Shown here in pieces: positions 35,336-45,118 of a stretch of 64,000 nt of DNA. The stretch spans positions 62,001 to 126,000 of the forward strand of contig CASICK010000009.1 of assembly GCA_949373155.1 (NCBI GenBank), written 5' to 3'. Each line of letters opens with the position of its first letter. The stretch's first letter is position 1. The translations under genes were made by a program, and so were the position numbers. This DNA is from an uncultured Synechococcus sp. GTDB taxonomy: Bacteria; Cyanobacteriota; Cyanobacteriia; PCC-6307; Cyanobiaceae. The notes below the pieces were generated by a model, which saw only the letters and a list, made by a program, of their open reading frames with translations, was not told the origin of the DNA and did no database searches.

Positions 35336-36757
35336 TCAGTTGATCACCGGTGTGCCAGTGAGCGAAAACGAGCGAACTTGATCGATTCGAACATCAACCA
35401 GATCTCCGGCACGATGCGTGGCGCCGTTAGGGGAGTCAGCTGAGAAGAAGGTCAGCCTGTTGGTGCGCGTCCGCCCCATGAGTTGGCTTGGATCTTTGGG
35501 ATTGATCCCCTCTGCAAGCACTTGCTCGATCCGACCCGCATAGCGAGCATTCCGCTCTTTTGCCGTGGATTCAACAAGCGCATTGATCTCCTGCAGGCGT
35601 GCCACTTTGACCTGTTCTGAAAGCTGATTGTTCCAGTCCGCAGCTGGTGTGTTGGGCCTTGGCGAATAGGCAGCTGTATTGACTTGGTCAAAGCCAATCT
35701 CCTCAATTAACGCCAGAGTGCGTCTGTATTGCGCATCGGTTTCGCCGGGGAACGCCACGATCACATCAGCACTGATGGCTGCATCGGGCATGCGATCGCG
35801 AATGCGATCAATGATGCGGCGATAGCGCTCAACGGTGTACCCGCGGGCCATGGCTTTCAGAAGCTCGTTGTCACCGCTTTGAAAGGGGATATGAAAGTGT
35901 TCGCATACTTTGGGAAGGTCAGCGCAAGCATCAATGAGGCGCTCGGTGAAATATCTCGGGTGACTCGTAGCAAAGCGCAGGCGTTCGATGCCCTCCACGT
36001 CATGCACCTGGTACAGGAGATCCGTGAGGGTGTGTTGGCGTCGGCCCTCGGCGGTAATGCCTGGTAGATCGCGTCCATAGGCATCGATGTTTTGGCCGAG
36101 CAGGGTGATCTCTTTAAACCCACGCTCTGCCAAGCCTTCCATCTCCAAAATGATCGAGTCCGGTAGCCGGGATTGCTCCTTGCCTCGAACCGAGGGCACG
36201 ACGCAGTAGGTGCAACGTTCGTTGCAGCCGTAGATCACGTTCACCCAAGCGCAGGTGCTGCTATCGCGCCTTGCGGTGGTGAGGTCTTCGAGGATGTGAT
36301 GGTCTTCCGTCGCGACCACCTGTTGTCCTGTTTGGACTTGTGTGAGCAGGGTCTCGAGGCGATTGGCGTGCTGGGGTCCCATCACCAAATCCAGCTCTGG
36401 CACGCGGCGCAGCAGGGATTCTCCCTCTTGTTGAGCGACGCAGCCAGCCACTATCAAGGTGAGATTCGGATTGGTTCGCTTGCGGATGGCCTGGCGACCC
36501 AAGTAGCTGTAGACCTTTTGTTCGGCGTTGTCGCGAATGGTGCAGGTGTTGTAAAGAACGAGGTCTGCTTCCAGTTCAGCCTTGGCTTCCTGGTAGCCCA
36601 TTGTTTCCAGGATTCCTGCCATCCGCTCGGAATCTGCCTTGTTCATCTGGCAGCCAAACGTTGTAATCCAGTAGCTGCCGCGCTGCTGTTCGTCCCGAGT
36701 GGAGGATGAGGTGTTGGTCTTGGTCAGACTGGGGCTAGCGGGACTGGAAAGAGCCAA
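35336..36757 (-). CDS. miaB: tRNA-2-methylthio-N6-dimethylallyladenosine synthase MiaB
   Basis: 473 residues, radical SAM methylthiotransferase that adds a methylthio group to isopentenyl-A37 of tRNAs. The N-terminal iron-sulfur Cys residues are in [26 protein letters not shown] and [10 protein letters not shown]. The radical SAM motif is [15 protein letters not shown], and a C-terminal TRAM domain ([14 protein letters not shown] to RSFSLTG) binds RNA. Length normal. Confidence 0.95.
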   Translation of the reverse strand: MALSSPASPSLTKTNTSSSTRDEQQRGSYWITTFGCQMNKADSERMAGILETMGYQEAKAELEADLVLYNTCTIRDNAEQKVYSYLGRQAIRKRTNPNLTLIVAGCVAQQEGESLLRRVPELDLVMGPQHANRLETLLTQVQTGQQVVATEDHHILEDLTTARRDSSTCAWVNVIYGCNERCTYCVVPSVRGKEQSRLPDSIILEMEGLAERGFKEITLLGQNIDAYGRDLPGITAEGRRQHTLTDLLYQVHDVEGIERLRFATSHPRYFTERLIDACADLPKVCEHFHIPFQSGDNELLKAMARGYTVERYRRIIDRIRDRMPDAAISADVIVAFPGETDAQYRRTLALIEEIGFDQVNTAAYSPRPNTPAADWNNQLSEQVKVARLQEINALVESTAKERNARYAGRIEQVLAEGINPKDPSQLMGRTRTNRLTFFSADSPNGATHRAGDLVDVRIDQVRSFSLTGTPVIN

Positions 36758-36821
36758 AGCGGGTGGCGATCCTGGAGACCGACGACGGTGAAATCATCTT
36801 TTAGTTTGAGTCACCGCCAGC

Positions 36822-37122
36822 TTGTGGCAGCTTGGGGATTGCCGTAATAAGGCGATGGGCTTGCTTTTTCAGCGCTTTTCTCTCACCAAAGCGGTGCCGC
36901 TCGCCGTTAGCAGCGAAACCACGGCCCAGCTGGAACATTTCGAGCTCACCTTTCCCTGGATGGCTGCATCGTTTCGGTCAGTTCACGCTCGGGCGTTTTC
37001 TTGATGTGCCACTGCCCCGGTTGAGGCAATGCATCAATCTTTATGAGTCGCTGCCAGCGATCGTGCGACGCAAAAAACCCTTCCCAATTTTGTCTAGAGG
37101 GCCTATTCAGGATCTTTTTTAA
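36822..37122 (+). pseudogene. Possible frameshifted small gene
   Basis: Two overlapping plus-strand frames look like halves of one protein. 36822-37004 gives MGLLFQRFSLTKAVPLAVSS and TTAQLEHFELTFPW; the second frame (to 37122) continues with GWLHRFGQFTLGRFLDVPLP and LRQCINLYESLPAIVRRKKP. Switching frames near 36955 would give a continuous protein of about 85-90 residues. I do not recognise the family. Either a genuine frameshift in a small gene or chance. Confidence 0.3.
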
Positions 37123-37131
37123 ATCGTTGAG

Positions 37132-37205
37132 GGCGGATGAGGGGATTCGAACCCCCGGATGGCGGCACCACAAGCCGCTGCCTTAACCACTTGGCGACAC
37201 CCGCC
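37132..37205 (-). tRNA. tRNA-His (GTG)
   Basis: 74 bases on the minus strand. The anticodon loop TTGTGGT gives anticodon GTG. The acceptor stem GCGGGTG pairs with CATCCGC, and an extra 5' G opposite C73 is the histidine-specific G-1 feature. The T-arm is GGGGGTTCGAATCCCC. Confidence 0.96.
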
Positions 37206-37243
37206 GTGTCGGTTAAGAATCTACCAATTCACCCAAATTCTTT

Positions 37244-37675
37244 TTGAAGACGGTCATCGGTCCTTTCCGTAAGCCATCGGCCAATGCAGTGGCTGCCGTT
37301 CTGGCACTTGCTGCCTCTGGTGTGGCACTCGCCTTTACCAATCCCTCTCCTCAAGACTTCAAGAGCTATGCGGGTGACCAACTTGTCTCCTTAATTAGCG
37401 ACGAGCTATGTGGAGGTGGACTGCCGATGGTGCTGCAACTTTGGGTGAAAGATTGCCCGCGCTTGATTCGTGATCAGGAGCCAGCGTTGGCGGAGCTCGC
37501 TGGTCAATTCAGCCGTCGTCTCAACCTTGGATTAGCCAGCGTGTACACCACCGAGCTTGGTGGACAGGACTTACTCCCCACCTTGCGACTTCCGGAATAT
37601 TCGGTCACGACCCTCGGAATCGCCGGTCAATTTGTCATCCTTCACTCCAGCAGTGACGCCGGCAAGATCGAATGA
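37244..37675 (+). CDS. DUF4359-like exported protein
   Basis: 143 residues with a basic N-terminus and a hydrophobic segment (NAVAAVLALAASGVALAF) that acts as a signal or anchor, then NPSPQDFKSYAGDQLVSLIS, DELCGG and CPRLIRDQ with two cysteines that may pair. The TNPSPQDF block resembles the cyanobacterial DUF4359 family, unknown function. Start is TTG at 37244. The stop overlaps the amidohydrolase ATG by ATGA, so the two are coupled. Confidence 0.65.
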   Translation: MKTVIGPFRKPSANAVAAVLALAASGVALAFTNPSPQDFKSYAGDQLVSLISDELCGGGLPMVLQLWVKDCPRLIRDQEPALAELAGQFSRRLNLGLASVYTTELGGQDLLPTLRLPEYSVTTLGIAGQFVILHSSSDAGKIE

Positions 37676-38934
37676 TTCCTCGTGTTGGAGATGGCACGCT
37701 CAGTGCCTGGATTCCAAGGGGACTGGTCGAGCTGGATCATGAACGCGTTGGTTCGGCAGCGCCGACCACTCGCGCAGATGGTCTTTGTGCCTTGCAGGTG
37801 TCTTGGCGAGAAGGACGGATTGTGCAAGTGCAGCCGCTTCTTGAGGGGGCAGCGGAACCGGATGGGATGTTGCTTCCCCGTCTGCTGGAGCCGCATGCGC
37901 ACCTCGACAAGGCGTTTAGCTGGAGCCGCTACCCCAACCTCAGTGGCACCTATGCCGGAGCGATGGCGGCCAACCTCAGGGAACATCAGAGCCGAACCCT
38001 GGAGGTGGTTCAAGAGCGCTTTGAACGCTCTATGCACTTGGCTTGGCGCCATGGTTTGCGTGCTGTGCGCACCCACATCGACAGCCTTGGGCCTGGCGCC
38101 CAGTGCAGCTGGGACGCCATTCTCGAAGGAGCGTCCCGTTGGCAAGACCGGATCTCGGTTCAGCCGGTTGCCCTGGTTCCGGTGGAGCATTGGAGCACCT
38201 CAGATGGGGAACAGTTGGCGGCTCGGGTGGCAGCTTCCGGTGGCTTGCTCGGCGGTGTGATCACTCCCCCCTGCTCTGGGCGTGCGTATCGTCAGGCGCT
38301 GCGGAACCTCTTGGCGCTGGCCGATCGGCATGGATGCGGGGTGGATTTGCATATCGACGAAGCCAGCTCGGAGCCTGCTGCTGGGATGGTTCAACTGATG
38401 CGCGTCCTTAAGCGGATGACCGTTTCAGTGCCGATCACCTGCAGCCATGCCAGCAGCCTGTCGCTGCTCAGAGCCTCTGCGTTGCAGCGTCTTGCTGAAC
38501 GGATGGCCCGTCACAACGTTCGAGTGGTAGCCCTCCCCCTGACCAATGGCTGGCTGTTAGGTCGGCAGGATTTCGGTACCCCTCTGAGGCGACCATTGGC
38601 GCCGATTCGTCAGTTGCAGCGGGCCGGTGTGTGTGTGGCTGTGGGTGGCGACAACGTGCAGGATCCATGGTTCCCGGCTGGCAACTTCGACCCCTTGGCT
38701 TTGATTGCAGCGAGCCTGGCTCAGGCCCAGCTGGCTCCCTGGGAACGCTTGGGCCTTTCGCCCTTCACAACAGCTGCAGCTCGATTGATGGGGATGGAGT
38801 GGGACGGTGTGATTCGAGAGGGTGCGCCCGCTGATGCGATGCAGCTTCCCGTTCAAAGCTGGGCGGAAGCCTTGGCGACACCTCCGGAGCGTCGCTTGTT
38901 GGTGCGTGGGGCGTGGGTGCAGGATCGAACCTGA
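37672..38934 (+). CDS. CodA-like amidohydrolase, substrate unknown
   Basis: 420 residues of the cytosine-deaminase branch of metal amidohydrolases. Metal ligands fit: EPHAHLDKAF, VRTHIDSLGP, VDLHIDEASSEP (His and Glu), ITCSHASSLS, and VAVGGDNVQDPWFPAGNFDP. In E. coli CodA the last motif reads GHDDVFDPW, so here the substrate-contact residue Asp314 is Asn, and the region of Gln156 (VALVPVEH) also differs. Metal binding is kept but the pocket is changed, so cytosine is probably not the substrate. Coupled by ATGA to the DUF4359-like gene; an FAD oxidoreductase follows. Confidence 0.82.
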   Translation: MIPRVGDGTLSAWIPRGLVELDHERVGSAAPTTRADGLCALQVSWREGRIVQVQPLLEGAAEPDGMLLPRLLEPHAHLDKAFSWSRYPNLSGTYAGAMAANLREHQSRTLEVVQERFERSMHLAWRHGLRAVRTHIDSLGPGAQCSWDAILEGASRWQDRISVQPVALVPVEHWSTSDGEQLAARVAASGGLLGGVITPPCSGRAYRQALRNLLALADRHGCGVDLHIDEASSEPAAGMVQLMRVLKRMTVSVPITCSHASSLSLLRASALQRLAERMARHNVRVVALPLTNGWLLGRQDFGTPLRRPLAPIRQLQRAGVCVAVGGDNVQDPWFPAGNFDPLALIAASLAQAQLAPWERLGLSPFTTAAARLMGMEWDGVIREGAPADAMQLPVQSWAEALATPPERRLLVRGAWVQDRT

Positions 38935-38953
38935 GGATCATCTCCACCACTGC

Positions 38954-39001
38954 GGTCACAGCTGCTGTCACAACTGATGTCACAACTGCTGTCACAGCCA
39001 T
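38954..39001. repeat. Four 12-bp tandem repeats
   Basis: GGTCACAGCTGC, TGTCACAACTGA, TGTCACAACTGC and TGTCACAGCCAT follow each other head to tail. They lie in the gap between the amidohydrolase stop and the FAD oxidoreductase start, before a short T-run (39002-39008). A regulatory role or simple slippage are both possible. Confidence 0.7.
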
Positions 39002-39050
39002 TTTTTTAGTAACAGCACCCCTTTTCACTCCAAATCAGCCCTGAATCGCC

Positions 39051-40382
39051 ATGGTCTTCAATGCTTTGCACAACGAGTTGGCAGCCGTTGCTGATCTCAG
39101 CTTGCTGACGAGTTCAGCTGATTTGGATCGCTATTCCCGGGATGCCTACGACTACTCACCAGTGCTGCGAGAACAGCTCAGCCAATGCCGTGCTGATCTC
39201 GTTGTCAGTGCGGCTTCGGTTCAGGCGGTGGAAGCGGTGGCCGCGGCCTGTCATCGTCATGGCGTACCGCTGACCTTGCGCGGAGCCGGAACGGGCAATT
39301 ACGGCCAGAGCGTGCCCTTGAAAGGAGGCGTGGTGCTCTTGATGGATGCGTTGCGCGAGGTGCGTTCCATCGATCCGGTGTCTGGCGTAGTGACTGTGGA
39401 ATGCGGCTGCTTGATGCGCGACCTAGACCGCGCCTTGGCTGTTCATGGCCGTCAATTAAGACTGTTTCCAAGCACCTGGCGCAGTGCCACGATCGGCGGC
39501 TTTATCGGCGGCGGATCTGGGGGAATCGGATCGGTGCGTTGGGGGTTTTTGCGGGATCCTGGCCACCTCCTCGGCCTGGAGGTGGTGACGATGGAGGCCT
39601 CCCCTCGGCTGCTGCAACTGGAGGCTGCGGAGGCGGAAGCCCTGAATCACGCCTACGGCACCAATGGCATCATCACGGCGCTCACCCTCTCCTCGGCGGC
39701 GCGGGTGGCATGGCAGGAGGTTGTTGTGGATTGTCCCGACTGGACGACGGCGGTCGAGCTGGCCCAGCGTTGTGGTCAAGCTGCGGTTGAGTTGAACCTG
39801 TGCACTGTTTTGCAGTCGCCGATTGTGGATCGTCTCCCGTCGTGGAGTGGTTCGCCACGGGGACAGCATCGACTGCTGTTGTTGGTGGCCCCCGATGGCG
39901 TGAGCACGATTGAACGCCTGGCGAGCTCTGTTCAGGCGGAGGTGCAAGTGCTCGGGGACGAGGACAACCATCAGGGCAACGGTCTACGGGAGTTGAGCTG
40001 GAATCACACAACCCTGCATCTGCGTAATCAAGATCCCAACTGGACCTATCTGCAGATGCTGCTGCCCCAGCCTGAACTGGTCTGTATGCAGGCACTACAG
40101 CAGCGCTGGGGCGACGATCTCGTTTGGCATCTCGAGGCTGTACGTCAGCAGGGTGCCTTTCGATTAGCGGCTCTGCCGGTGGTCTATTGGAGAGGGGCGA
40201 AGGCTCTTCAGGACTTAATCGACGACTGTCTTTCCGAGGGGGCGTTTGTGTTTAACCCCCATGTGCTCACCGTTGAGGGAGGTGGCCTGGGTGTGATTGA
40301 TGGCGATCAAGTGGCAGCGAAGCATCGCCACGATCCTGATGGCTTGCTCAACCCAGGAAAGCTTGGTGGCTTTCCCGAGTGA
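39051..40382 (+). CDS. FAD-binding oxidoreductase, GlcD/PCMH type
   Basis: 443 residues. An FAD-binding PCMH fold: LTLRGAGTGNYGQSVPLKGG (FAD loop), VECGCLMRDLDRALAVHG, and STWRSATIGGFIGGGSGGIG with SVRWGFLRD. The C-terminal oxidase domain ends FNPHVLTVEGGGLG and HDPDGLLNPGKLGG, the hydride-acceptor end typical of GlcD-like flavoenzymes that oxidise 2-hydroxy acids. No partner iron-sulfur subunit is next to it. Substrate unknown. Confidence 0.82.
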   Translation: MVFNALHNELAAVADLSLLTSSADLDRYSRDAYDYSPVLREQLSQCRADLVVSAASVQAVEAVAAACHRHGVPLTLRGAGTGNYGQSVPLKGGVVLLMDALREVRSIDPVSGVVTVECGCLMRDLDRALAVHGRQLRLFPSTWRSATIGGFIGGGSGGIGSVRWGFLRDPGHLLGLEVVTMEASPRLLQLEAAEAEALNHAYGTNGIITALTLSSAARVAWQEVVVDCPDWTTAVELAQRCGQAAVELNLCTVLQSPIVDRLPSWSGSPRGQHRLLLLVAPDGVSTIERLASSVQAEVQVLGDEDNHQGNGLRELSWNHTTLHLRNQDPNWTYLQMLLPQPELVCMQALQQRWGDDLVWHLEAVRQQGAFRLAALPVVYWRGAKALQDLIDDCLSEGAFVFNPHVLTVEGGGLGVIDGDQVAAKHRHDPDGLLNPGKLGGFPE

Positions 40383-40988
40383 TTAGCACTCCAGGCTGTC
40401 GCGGGTGGAGACACCGCTGCTGGAATTGACGCCATCAGCGTCTTGACAGAGCCGGCGTTGATCCTCCCGATCCAACAAGGCATTCGTGAAATCTGCGCCC
40501 TCGATGTCTGCACCGGCAAAGCTGCTCCCGGAAGCGATTACACCAATGAGCAAGGCGTCGCGCAGATCCGTTTTGGAGAAATCGGCACGATCCATCAAGG
40601 CATCACTTAGATCGGCGCCATGGAAATTTGCTTCCGAAAATTCTGCTTGGGTAAAGATCGTCCCTTGGAGGTTGGCGCCGCTGAAATCTGCACCTTTGCC
40701 CGTCGCTCCTGCAAAGGATGTGTTGAACAGGTTTTGGCCATGAAAATCACTACCGCTTTGATTGGTCAGGGTGTAATCCACGCGTTCTTGGAACAAGGCT
40801 CGATCTTGGAGCCCCACACCGGTGGAGGTATCGAGAGCGATGACAGGGAATGGAAGAGCTGTCATGAGCGCCAGGAGAACAATCGCGAACAGGGAGCTCA
40901 GAGTCTGGTTGCCCATGACGGATGCATCGAAAGCTGACCTCACTCTGCCGTTCGTTCGTGCACGCTGAATGGATCGTGGCTTAGCCAT
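40383..40988 (-). CDS. Exported pentapeptide-repeat protein
   Basis: 201 residues: basic N-terminus, signal peptide (TLSSLFAIVLLALMTALPFP, cleavage near VIALD), then about 15 pentapeptide units of A(D/N)LXX type (GADFSGANLQGTIFTQAEFS, ANFHGADLSDALMDRADFSK) forming a right-handed beta helix, and a C-terminal Cys pair (RRLCQDAD, DSLEC). It is like the thylakoid-lumen pentapeptide proteins of cyanobacteria. The longer ATG gives a more basic n-region; an internal ATG at 40916 is possible. It converges on the FAD oxidoreductase with adjoining stops. Confidence 0.8.
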   Translation of the reverse strand: MAKPRSIQRARTNGRVRSAFDASVMGNQTLSSLFAIVLLALMTALPFPVIALDTSTGVGLQDRALFQERVDYTLTNQSGSDFHGQNLFNTSFAGATGKGADFSGANLQGTIFTQAEFSEANFHGADLSDALMDRADFSKTDLRDALLIGVIASGSSFAGADIEGADFTNALLDREDQRRLCQDADGVNSSSGVSTRDSLEC

Positions 40989-41032
40989 TGGCAGCAAAGG
41001 GTTGAGTGGAGCTCTTCATCCCTAGGACTCTT

Positions 41033-42292
41033 TCAGCAGGACTCTTTCAGCACTCCTTCTGCCAACAACGATCCAATCAAATACAAGGAGCCTGCAATCA
41101 CAGGCATTGGCTTCGGTTTATCTGCATCGTTCATGAACAGGCTAATGAGCACGTCCTCCACGCACGCGGCGCTCCTCAGTTGATGTGCCTGCGTTGGGCA
41201 GATCTCGCGCAATCTGTTGGCTGTCCAGCTGACATGCCCTGGCACAGGCACGATCCAGGCTTCATCGTTGGGCTCCAGCAAAAGCCTGAGCATCTCTGGG
41301 GCTTGCTTGTGGCCCTGAATGCCAAGAATCCAGATCTGCTGTTGCCCTGACTGGCTCCAGCAACGACGCTCGAGCGCGAGCTGCTGAGCCGCATCGGGGT
41401 TGTGGGCTCCATCCACACGCACAGATTGGTGGTTCCAGTGCAGTGTTTGAAGCCGTCCAGGCCAACGGGCTTGGGCCAGCCCCAGTTTGATGTGCTCCTC
41501 TGTGATTGGGCTTCCAAGTGCATGCATCCTTCGCAGCGCTGCACGCGCCACGGCACCGTTACGCCGTTGCAGGTGTCCATCCAGTCCCAACTCCCAGGCG
41601 TCTGTGAGGGGTGCCACCCACTCCAGCGTGGCGCCCATGTCTTGGCTGCGCGCCTCCAAGACCTTGGTCACCGCTTCGTGTTGAGGGGCACTGATCACAT
41701 GGGCTCCAGGGCCAATCACTGCTGCTTTTTCGCTGCTGATGGCGGTTAAGGAGTGCCCGAGATGCTCGCAATGATCCATTCCGATCGAGCCAATGGCGAT
41801 GAGAGGTCGATAGGGATGGGCCGTTGTGGCGTCCAGTCGCCCTCCAAGGCCTGCTTCTAGGACGAGCCAATCCAGTGCATTGGCTTCAAAATGGATCAGG
41901 GCCGCAGTGATCAGTTGCTCGAACGGGGTCAGGTTGTGATGCCGCGCCACCGGTTGAAGTTGTTTTAAACGTTGGCGAAGTTGAGCTAGCTCAATCTGTT
42001 GTTGGTTCACGCAAATCCGTTCACACCAACTGGTGAGATGGGGAGACGTGGTGAGGCCAGAGCGCAGACCTGCTGCCGTCAACCCGCTGTGAATCATGCA
42101 GGCGATCGAGCCTTTGCCGTTGGTGCCTATGACCTGCACGGCGGGAACATCAGCGCAGGGATTGGCTAGATCGGCGAGAGCTGTCTGCATCCGCTCAAGT
42201 GATAGATCCATTCCCCGCTGCTCAAAGGGAGAGATCAGGCCTGCCAACTCATCGATGGGATCGGCTTTGTCATCGCCCTTGGAGCGGGTCAC
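41033..42292 (-). CDS. folC: Folylpolyglutamate/dihydrofolate synthase FolC
   Basis: 419 residues, Mur-ligase family. ATP loop VIGTNGKGSIACMIHSGL, active-site block GLTTSPHLTSWCERI, LVLEAGLGGRLDATTAH and SIGMDHCEHLGHSLTAISSE, then DGAHNPDAAQQLA. It adds glutamates to folates. The start overlaps the argD stop by 23 bases on the same strand. Confidence 0.93.
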   Translation of the reverse strand: MTRSKGDDKADPIDELAGLISPFEQRGMDLSLERMQTALADLANPCADVPAVQVIGTNGKGSIACMIHSGLTAAGLRSGLTTSPHLTSWCERICVNQQQIELAQLRQRLKQLQPVARHHNLTPFEQLITAALIHFEANALDWLVLEAGLGGRLDATTAHPYRPLIAIGSIGMDHCEHLGHSLTAISSEKAAVIGPGAHVISAPQHEAVTKVLEARSQDMGATLEWVAPLTDAWELGLDGHLQRRNGAVARAALRRMHALGSPITEEHIKLGLAQARWPGRLQTLHWNHQSVRVDGAHNPDAAQQLALERRCWSQSGQQQIWILGIQGHKQAPEMLRLLLEPNDEAWIVPVPGHVSWTANRLREICPTQAHQLRSAACVEDVLISLFMNDADKPKPMPVIAGSLYLIGSLLAEGVLKESC

Positions 42293-43529
42293 GCGTTAGC
42301 AGTTCCAGCGTGCGTTCAAGGCGGGAGAGCAGCTCTTTCACCTCTCGGCGATTGATCACTAACGGAGGAACCATCCGCACCACTTTGGTTCCGGCAGGAA
42401 CGATCAACAGTTTTTGCGCTAAGGCTGCTTTGACAACGTCAGCAGCATTGAGATTGCAGTCCTCTCGTAGGACCAAACCCTGCAGTAAGCCCCAACCTCG
42501 GGCGTCCTCGAGTTGTTGAGGAAAGCGTTGAATGAGTTGGTTGAGTCCAGCTCTTAATTGTTCGCCCCGTTCTGACACGTTGCGGAGTAACTGTTTCCGC
42601 TCCAATTCACGGGCGACGGTAAGACCAGCGCGACAAGCAAACGGGTTGCCTCCAAACGTGCTGGCGTGATCTCCAGCTGTGAACAGGTCGGCGTGCTCGG
42701 TGGTCAGCAGGGCACCGATCGCATGGCCACCACCAAGGCCTTTCGCCAAGGTGATCACATCGGGTTGGACATCCAGTTGCTCGTATCCCCAGAGCTTGCC
42801 GCTGCGACCCATTCCCACTTGAACTTCATCAAAGATCAAGAGGATGTTGCGTTGATCGCAGTGGCGACGAATCGCACGGAACACGTCTGGATTGCCTGGA
42901 TTCACACCGCCCTCGCCTTGGAGAGGCTCGATCAGGACAGCGCAAACCCGAGGGCCATGGGCCTCTAGGCGATTTAAAAGCTGTTCAAAGCTGTGGATGT
43001 CGTTGTAAGTGAAGGTCTCAAACCCCTCCACCATCGGCTCAAATCCCACGTGATAGCGGGGTTGTCCAGTGGCGCTCACCGCTGCAAGCGTGCGGCCATG
43101 GAAGCTTGCGGCCGCCGTCAAGATCACGGGCCGTTCTATTCCCCGGCGTTGATGGCCATGCTTGCGAGCCAATTTGATGGCCGCTTCATTTGCTTCCGCA
43201 CCGGAATTGCAGAAGAACACACTGTCTGCACAGCTGTTGTTCACGAGCCAACGGGCTAGCTCTTCTTGCTCAGGAATTTCATAAAGATTGGAGACGTGCT
43301 GGAGGCGGCTGAGTTGATCCTTCAGTGCACGTCGCATTGCGGGGTTGCTATGGCCGAGGGTACAAGTGGCAATTCCAGCCACGGCATCGAGGTAGCGATG
43401 GCCTTTGTGGTCACGCACCCAGCAACCTTTCCCACGCACCAGGGTGAGCGGGTAGCGGTTGTAGGTCCCCATCACAGCGGTGGGGGAGGATTCAGTGATG
43501 CCAGTGGTTTTTGGGGATGTGTCTACCAT
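42270..43529 (-). CDS. argD: Acetylornithine aminotransferase ArgD
   Basis: 419 residues, class III PLP aminotransferase of arginine biosynthesis. Family blocks: NRYPLTLVRGKGCWVRDHKG, SVFFCNSGAEANEAAIKLAR (PLP phosphate), SFHGRTLAAVSATGQPRYH, LLIFDEVQVGMGRSGKLWGY (PLP Asp) and ITLAKGLGGGHAIGALLTT, with the Schiff-base Lys in LAKGLGGG. Overlaps folC. Confidence 0.93.
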   Translation of the reverse strand: MVDTSPKTTGITESSPTAVMGTYNRYPLTLVRGKGCWVRDHKGHRYLDAVAGIATCTLGHSNPAMRRALKDQLSRLQHVSNLYEIPEQEELARWLVNNSCADSVFFCNSGAEANEAAIKLARKHGHQRRGIERPVILTAAASFHGRTLAAVSATGQPRYHVGFEPMVEGFETFTYNDIHSFEQLLNRLEAHGPRVCAVLIEPLQGEGGVNPGNPDVFRAIRRHCDQRNILLIFDEVQVGMGRSGKLWGYEQLDVQPDVITLAKGLGGGHAIGALLTTEHADLFTAGDHASTFGGNPFACRAGLTVARELERKQLLRNVSERGEQLRAGLNQLIQRFPQQLEDARGWGLLQGLVLREDCNLNAADVVKAALAQKLLIVPAGTKVVRMVPPLVINRREVKELLSRLERTLELLTRDPLQGR

Positions 43530-43654
43530 TTCGCCCGACTGTTGACCAATGGCCTTCGTTCTTCTATTGAAGCTGACCGCCCTGAGTGGAGTGGGTCACG
43601 CATCACCAATTTGCCCATTCAATGGGTGGGATTGAGATGATCCCGTTTAGGTCA

Positions 43655-43736
43655 TACAGGTGGTCGGACTTGAACCGACAAGGGTTTCCCCGCCGCATTT
43701 TGAGTGCGGTGCGTCTACCAATTCCGCCACACCTGC
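43655..43736 (-). tRNA. tRNA-Leu (CAA)
   Basis: 82 bases on the minus strand. The anticodon loop CTCAAAA gives CAA; GGCGGAATTGGTAGACGC D-arm and a long variable arm mark leucine. T-arm GGTTCAAGTCC. The acceptor stem has G1 opposite T72, a terminal G-U pair, instead of G-C. Confidence 0.95.
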
Positions 43737-43819
43737 TCGTTCGCGTCTCCAGACGCTCAAAGCCCATCAATGGTTTGAGAGCTCTTAAATACCCTACACG
43801 TTTTGTGTCTGAGGCTCCC

Positions 43820-45118
43820 TCAGGGTGTGCGCCTGGTCAATTTGGCTCCAGCACGGCCAAGCTTCGCTTCGATATCGGCATAGCCACGGTCGAGGTGGTC
43901 GAGGCCGCTCACTTGCGACTTCCCTTTCGCCACCAGTGCTGCCAACACCATGGCTGCTGAGGCTCTGAGGTCGGTTCCATTCACTGGAGCCCCGCTAAGT
44001 GCGGACACACCTTCCACAACAGCAGTGTTGCTTTGAACTCTGATGGAGGCACCCATGCGCTGCAGCTCCGCGACGTGCTGCATCCGGTTTTCGTAGATTT
44101 TTTCAGTAATCACACTGGTTCCCTGCGCCGTGGTCAGTAAGGCCATGAAGGGCGCTTGCAAATCAGTGGGAAAACCAGGGAACGGTTGGGTGGTGATGTC
44201 GATGCCCCGGATCTCCCCTGGAGTGATCGTGATCCCTTCGTGATCAATATCAAGTTTGCAGCCGCAGTCGCGCAGCTTCTGCAACACGGCAGTGAGGTGT
44301 TCAGGGATCACGGGAGCCACTCTCAGCTTGGATCGGGTGATGGCAGCAGCAAGCAGGAAGGTGCCTGCTTCAATCCGGTCGGGAATCACCGTGTAATCGC
44401 AACCCTGGAGTTGATCCACACCTTCCACAGTGATGGTGGGTCCGCCGGCTCCACTGATTTTGGCGCCCATCGCAGTCAATAAATTGGCGAGATCCTGAAC
44501 CTCAGGCTCTTGAGCTGCGTTCGAAATCACGCTGGTGCCTTGAGCCAAGGCTGCAGCCATCAAAATGGTTTCTGTGGCACCCACGCTGGGGCAATCCAAA
44601 ACGATCTCTGCACCTTTGAGACGTTGCTCCCTGCCTGGGATCGAGGCAATAATGATGCCGTGCTCCACGTTCACAACGGCTCCGAGGGCCTTCAATCCAC
44701 GGATGTGTTCCACAACCGGACGCGCACCAATGCGGCATCCGCCTGGTAGGGGCACCCGCGCATGTCCCATGCGGGCGAGAAGCGGGCCGATCGCAAAAAA
44801 GCTGGCGCGCAGACCGTTCACTAATTCATAAGGAGGCTCTGCTCCTGTCATTTGATCGGCATGAAGGTGGACCACCTCGCCGTTGCGTTGAACTTTGACG
44901 CCTAGGGAAGACAGGATTTCTGTCATTCCGCCGATATCCGTGAGTGGGGGGACGTTGCGGAGGGTTAAAGGGGCTTCGGTCAGAAGAGAGGCCGTCATCA
45001 GCACGAGGGCTGAATTTTTCGCGCCACTGACGCGGAGCTCTCCGCTCAACTTCTCTCCACCATCAATCTCGAGGTGCGGCTTGAGAATGTCTTGAGACGC
45101 AAGAGCCGCTGCCATCAT
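43820..45118 (-). CDS. murA: UDP-N-acetylglucosamine enolpyruvyl transferase MurA
   Basis: 432 residues. First committed step of peptidoglycan synthesis, transferring enolpyruvate from PEP. Blocks: [36 protein letters not shown] with the catalytic Cys, and [11 protein letters not shown]; later [21 protein letters not shown] and [18 protein letters not shown]. The ATG at 45118 (MMAAAL) is chosen over the longer frame to 45157. Confidence 0.95.
   Translation of the reverse strand: MMAAALASQDILKPHLEIDGGEKLSGELRVSGAKNSALVLMTASLLTEAPLTLRNVPPLTDIGGMTEILSSLGVKVQRNGEVVHLHADQMTGAEPPYELVNGLRASFFAIGPLLARMGHARVPLPGGCRIGARPVVEHIRGLKALGAVVNVEHGIIIASIPGREQRLKGAEIVLDCPSVGATETILMAAALAQGTSVISNAAQEPEVQDLANLLTAMGAKISGAGGPTITVEGVDQLQGCDYTVIPDRIEAGTFLLAAAITRSKLRVAPVIPEHLTAVLQKLRDCGCKLDIDHEGITITPGEIRGIDITTQPFPGFPTDLQAPFMALLTTAQGTSVITEKIYENRMQHVAELQRMGASIRVQSNTAVVEGVSALSGAPVNGTDLRASAAMVLAALVAKGKSQVSGLDHLDRGYADIEAKLGRAGAKLTRRTP

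Noticed and set aside
38765..39028. Minus-strand ORF with Val-Val-Thr-Ala repeats
   Set aside because: The repeated residues come from the 12-bp tandem repeats; it is not a plausible protein.
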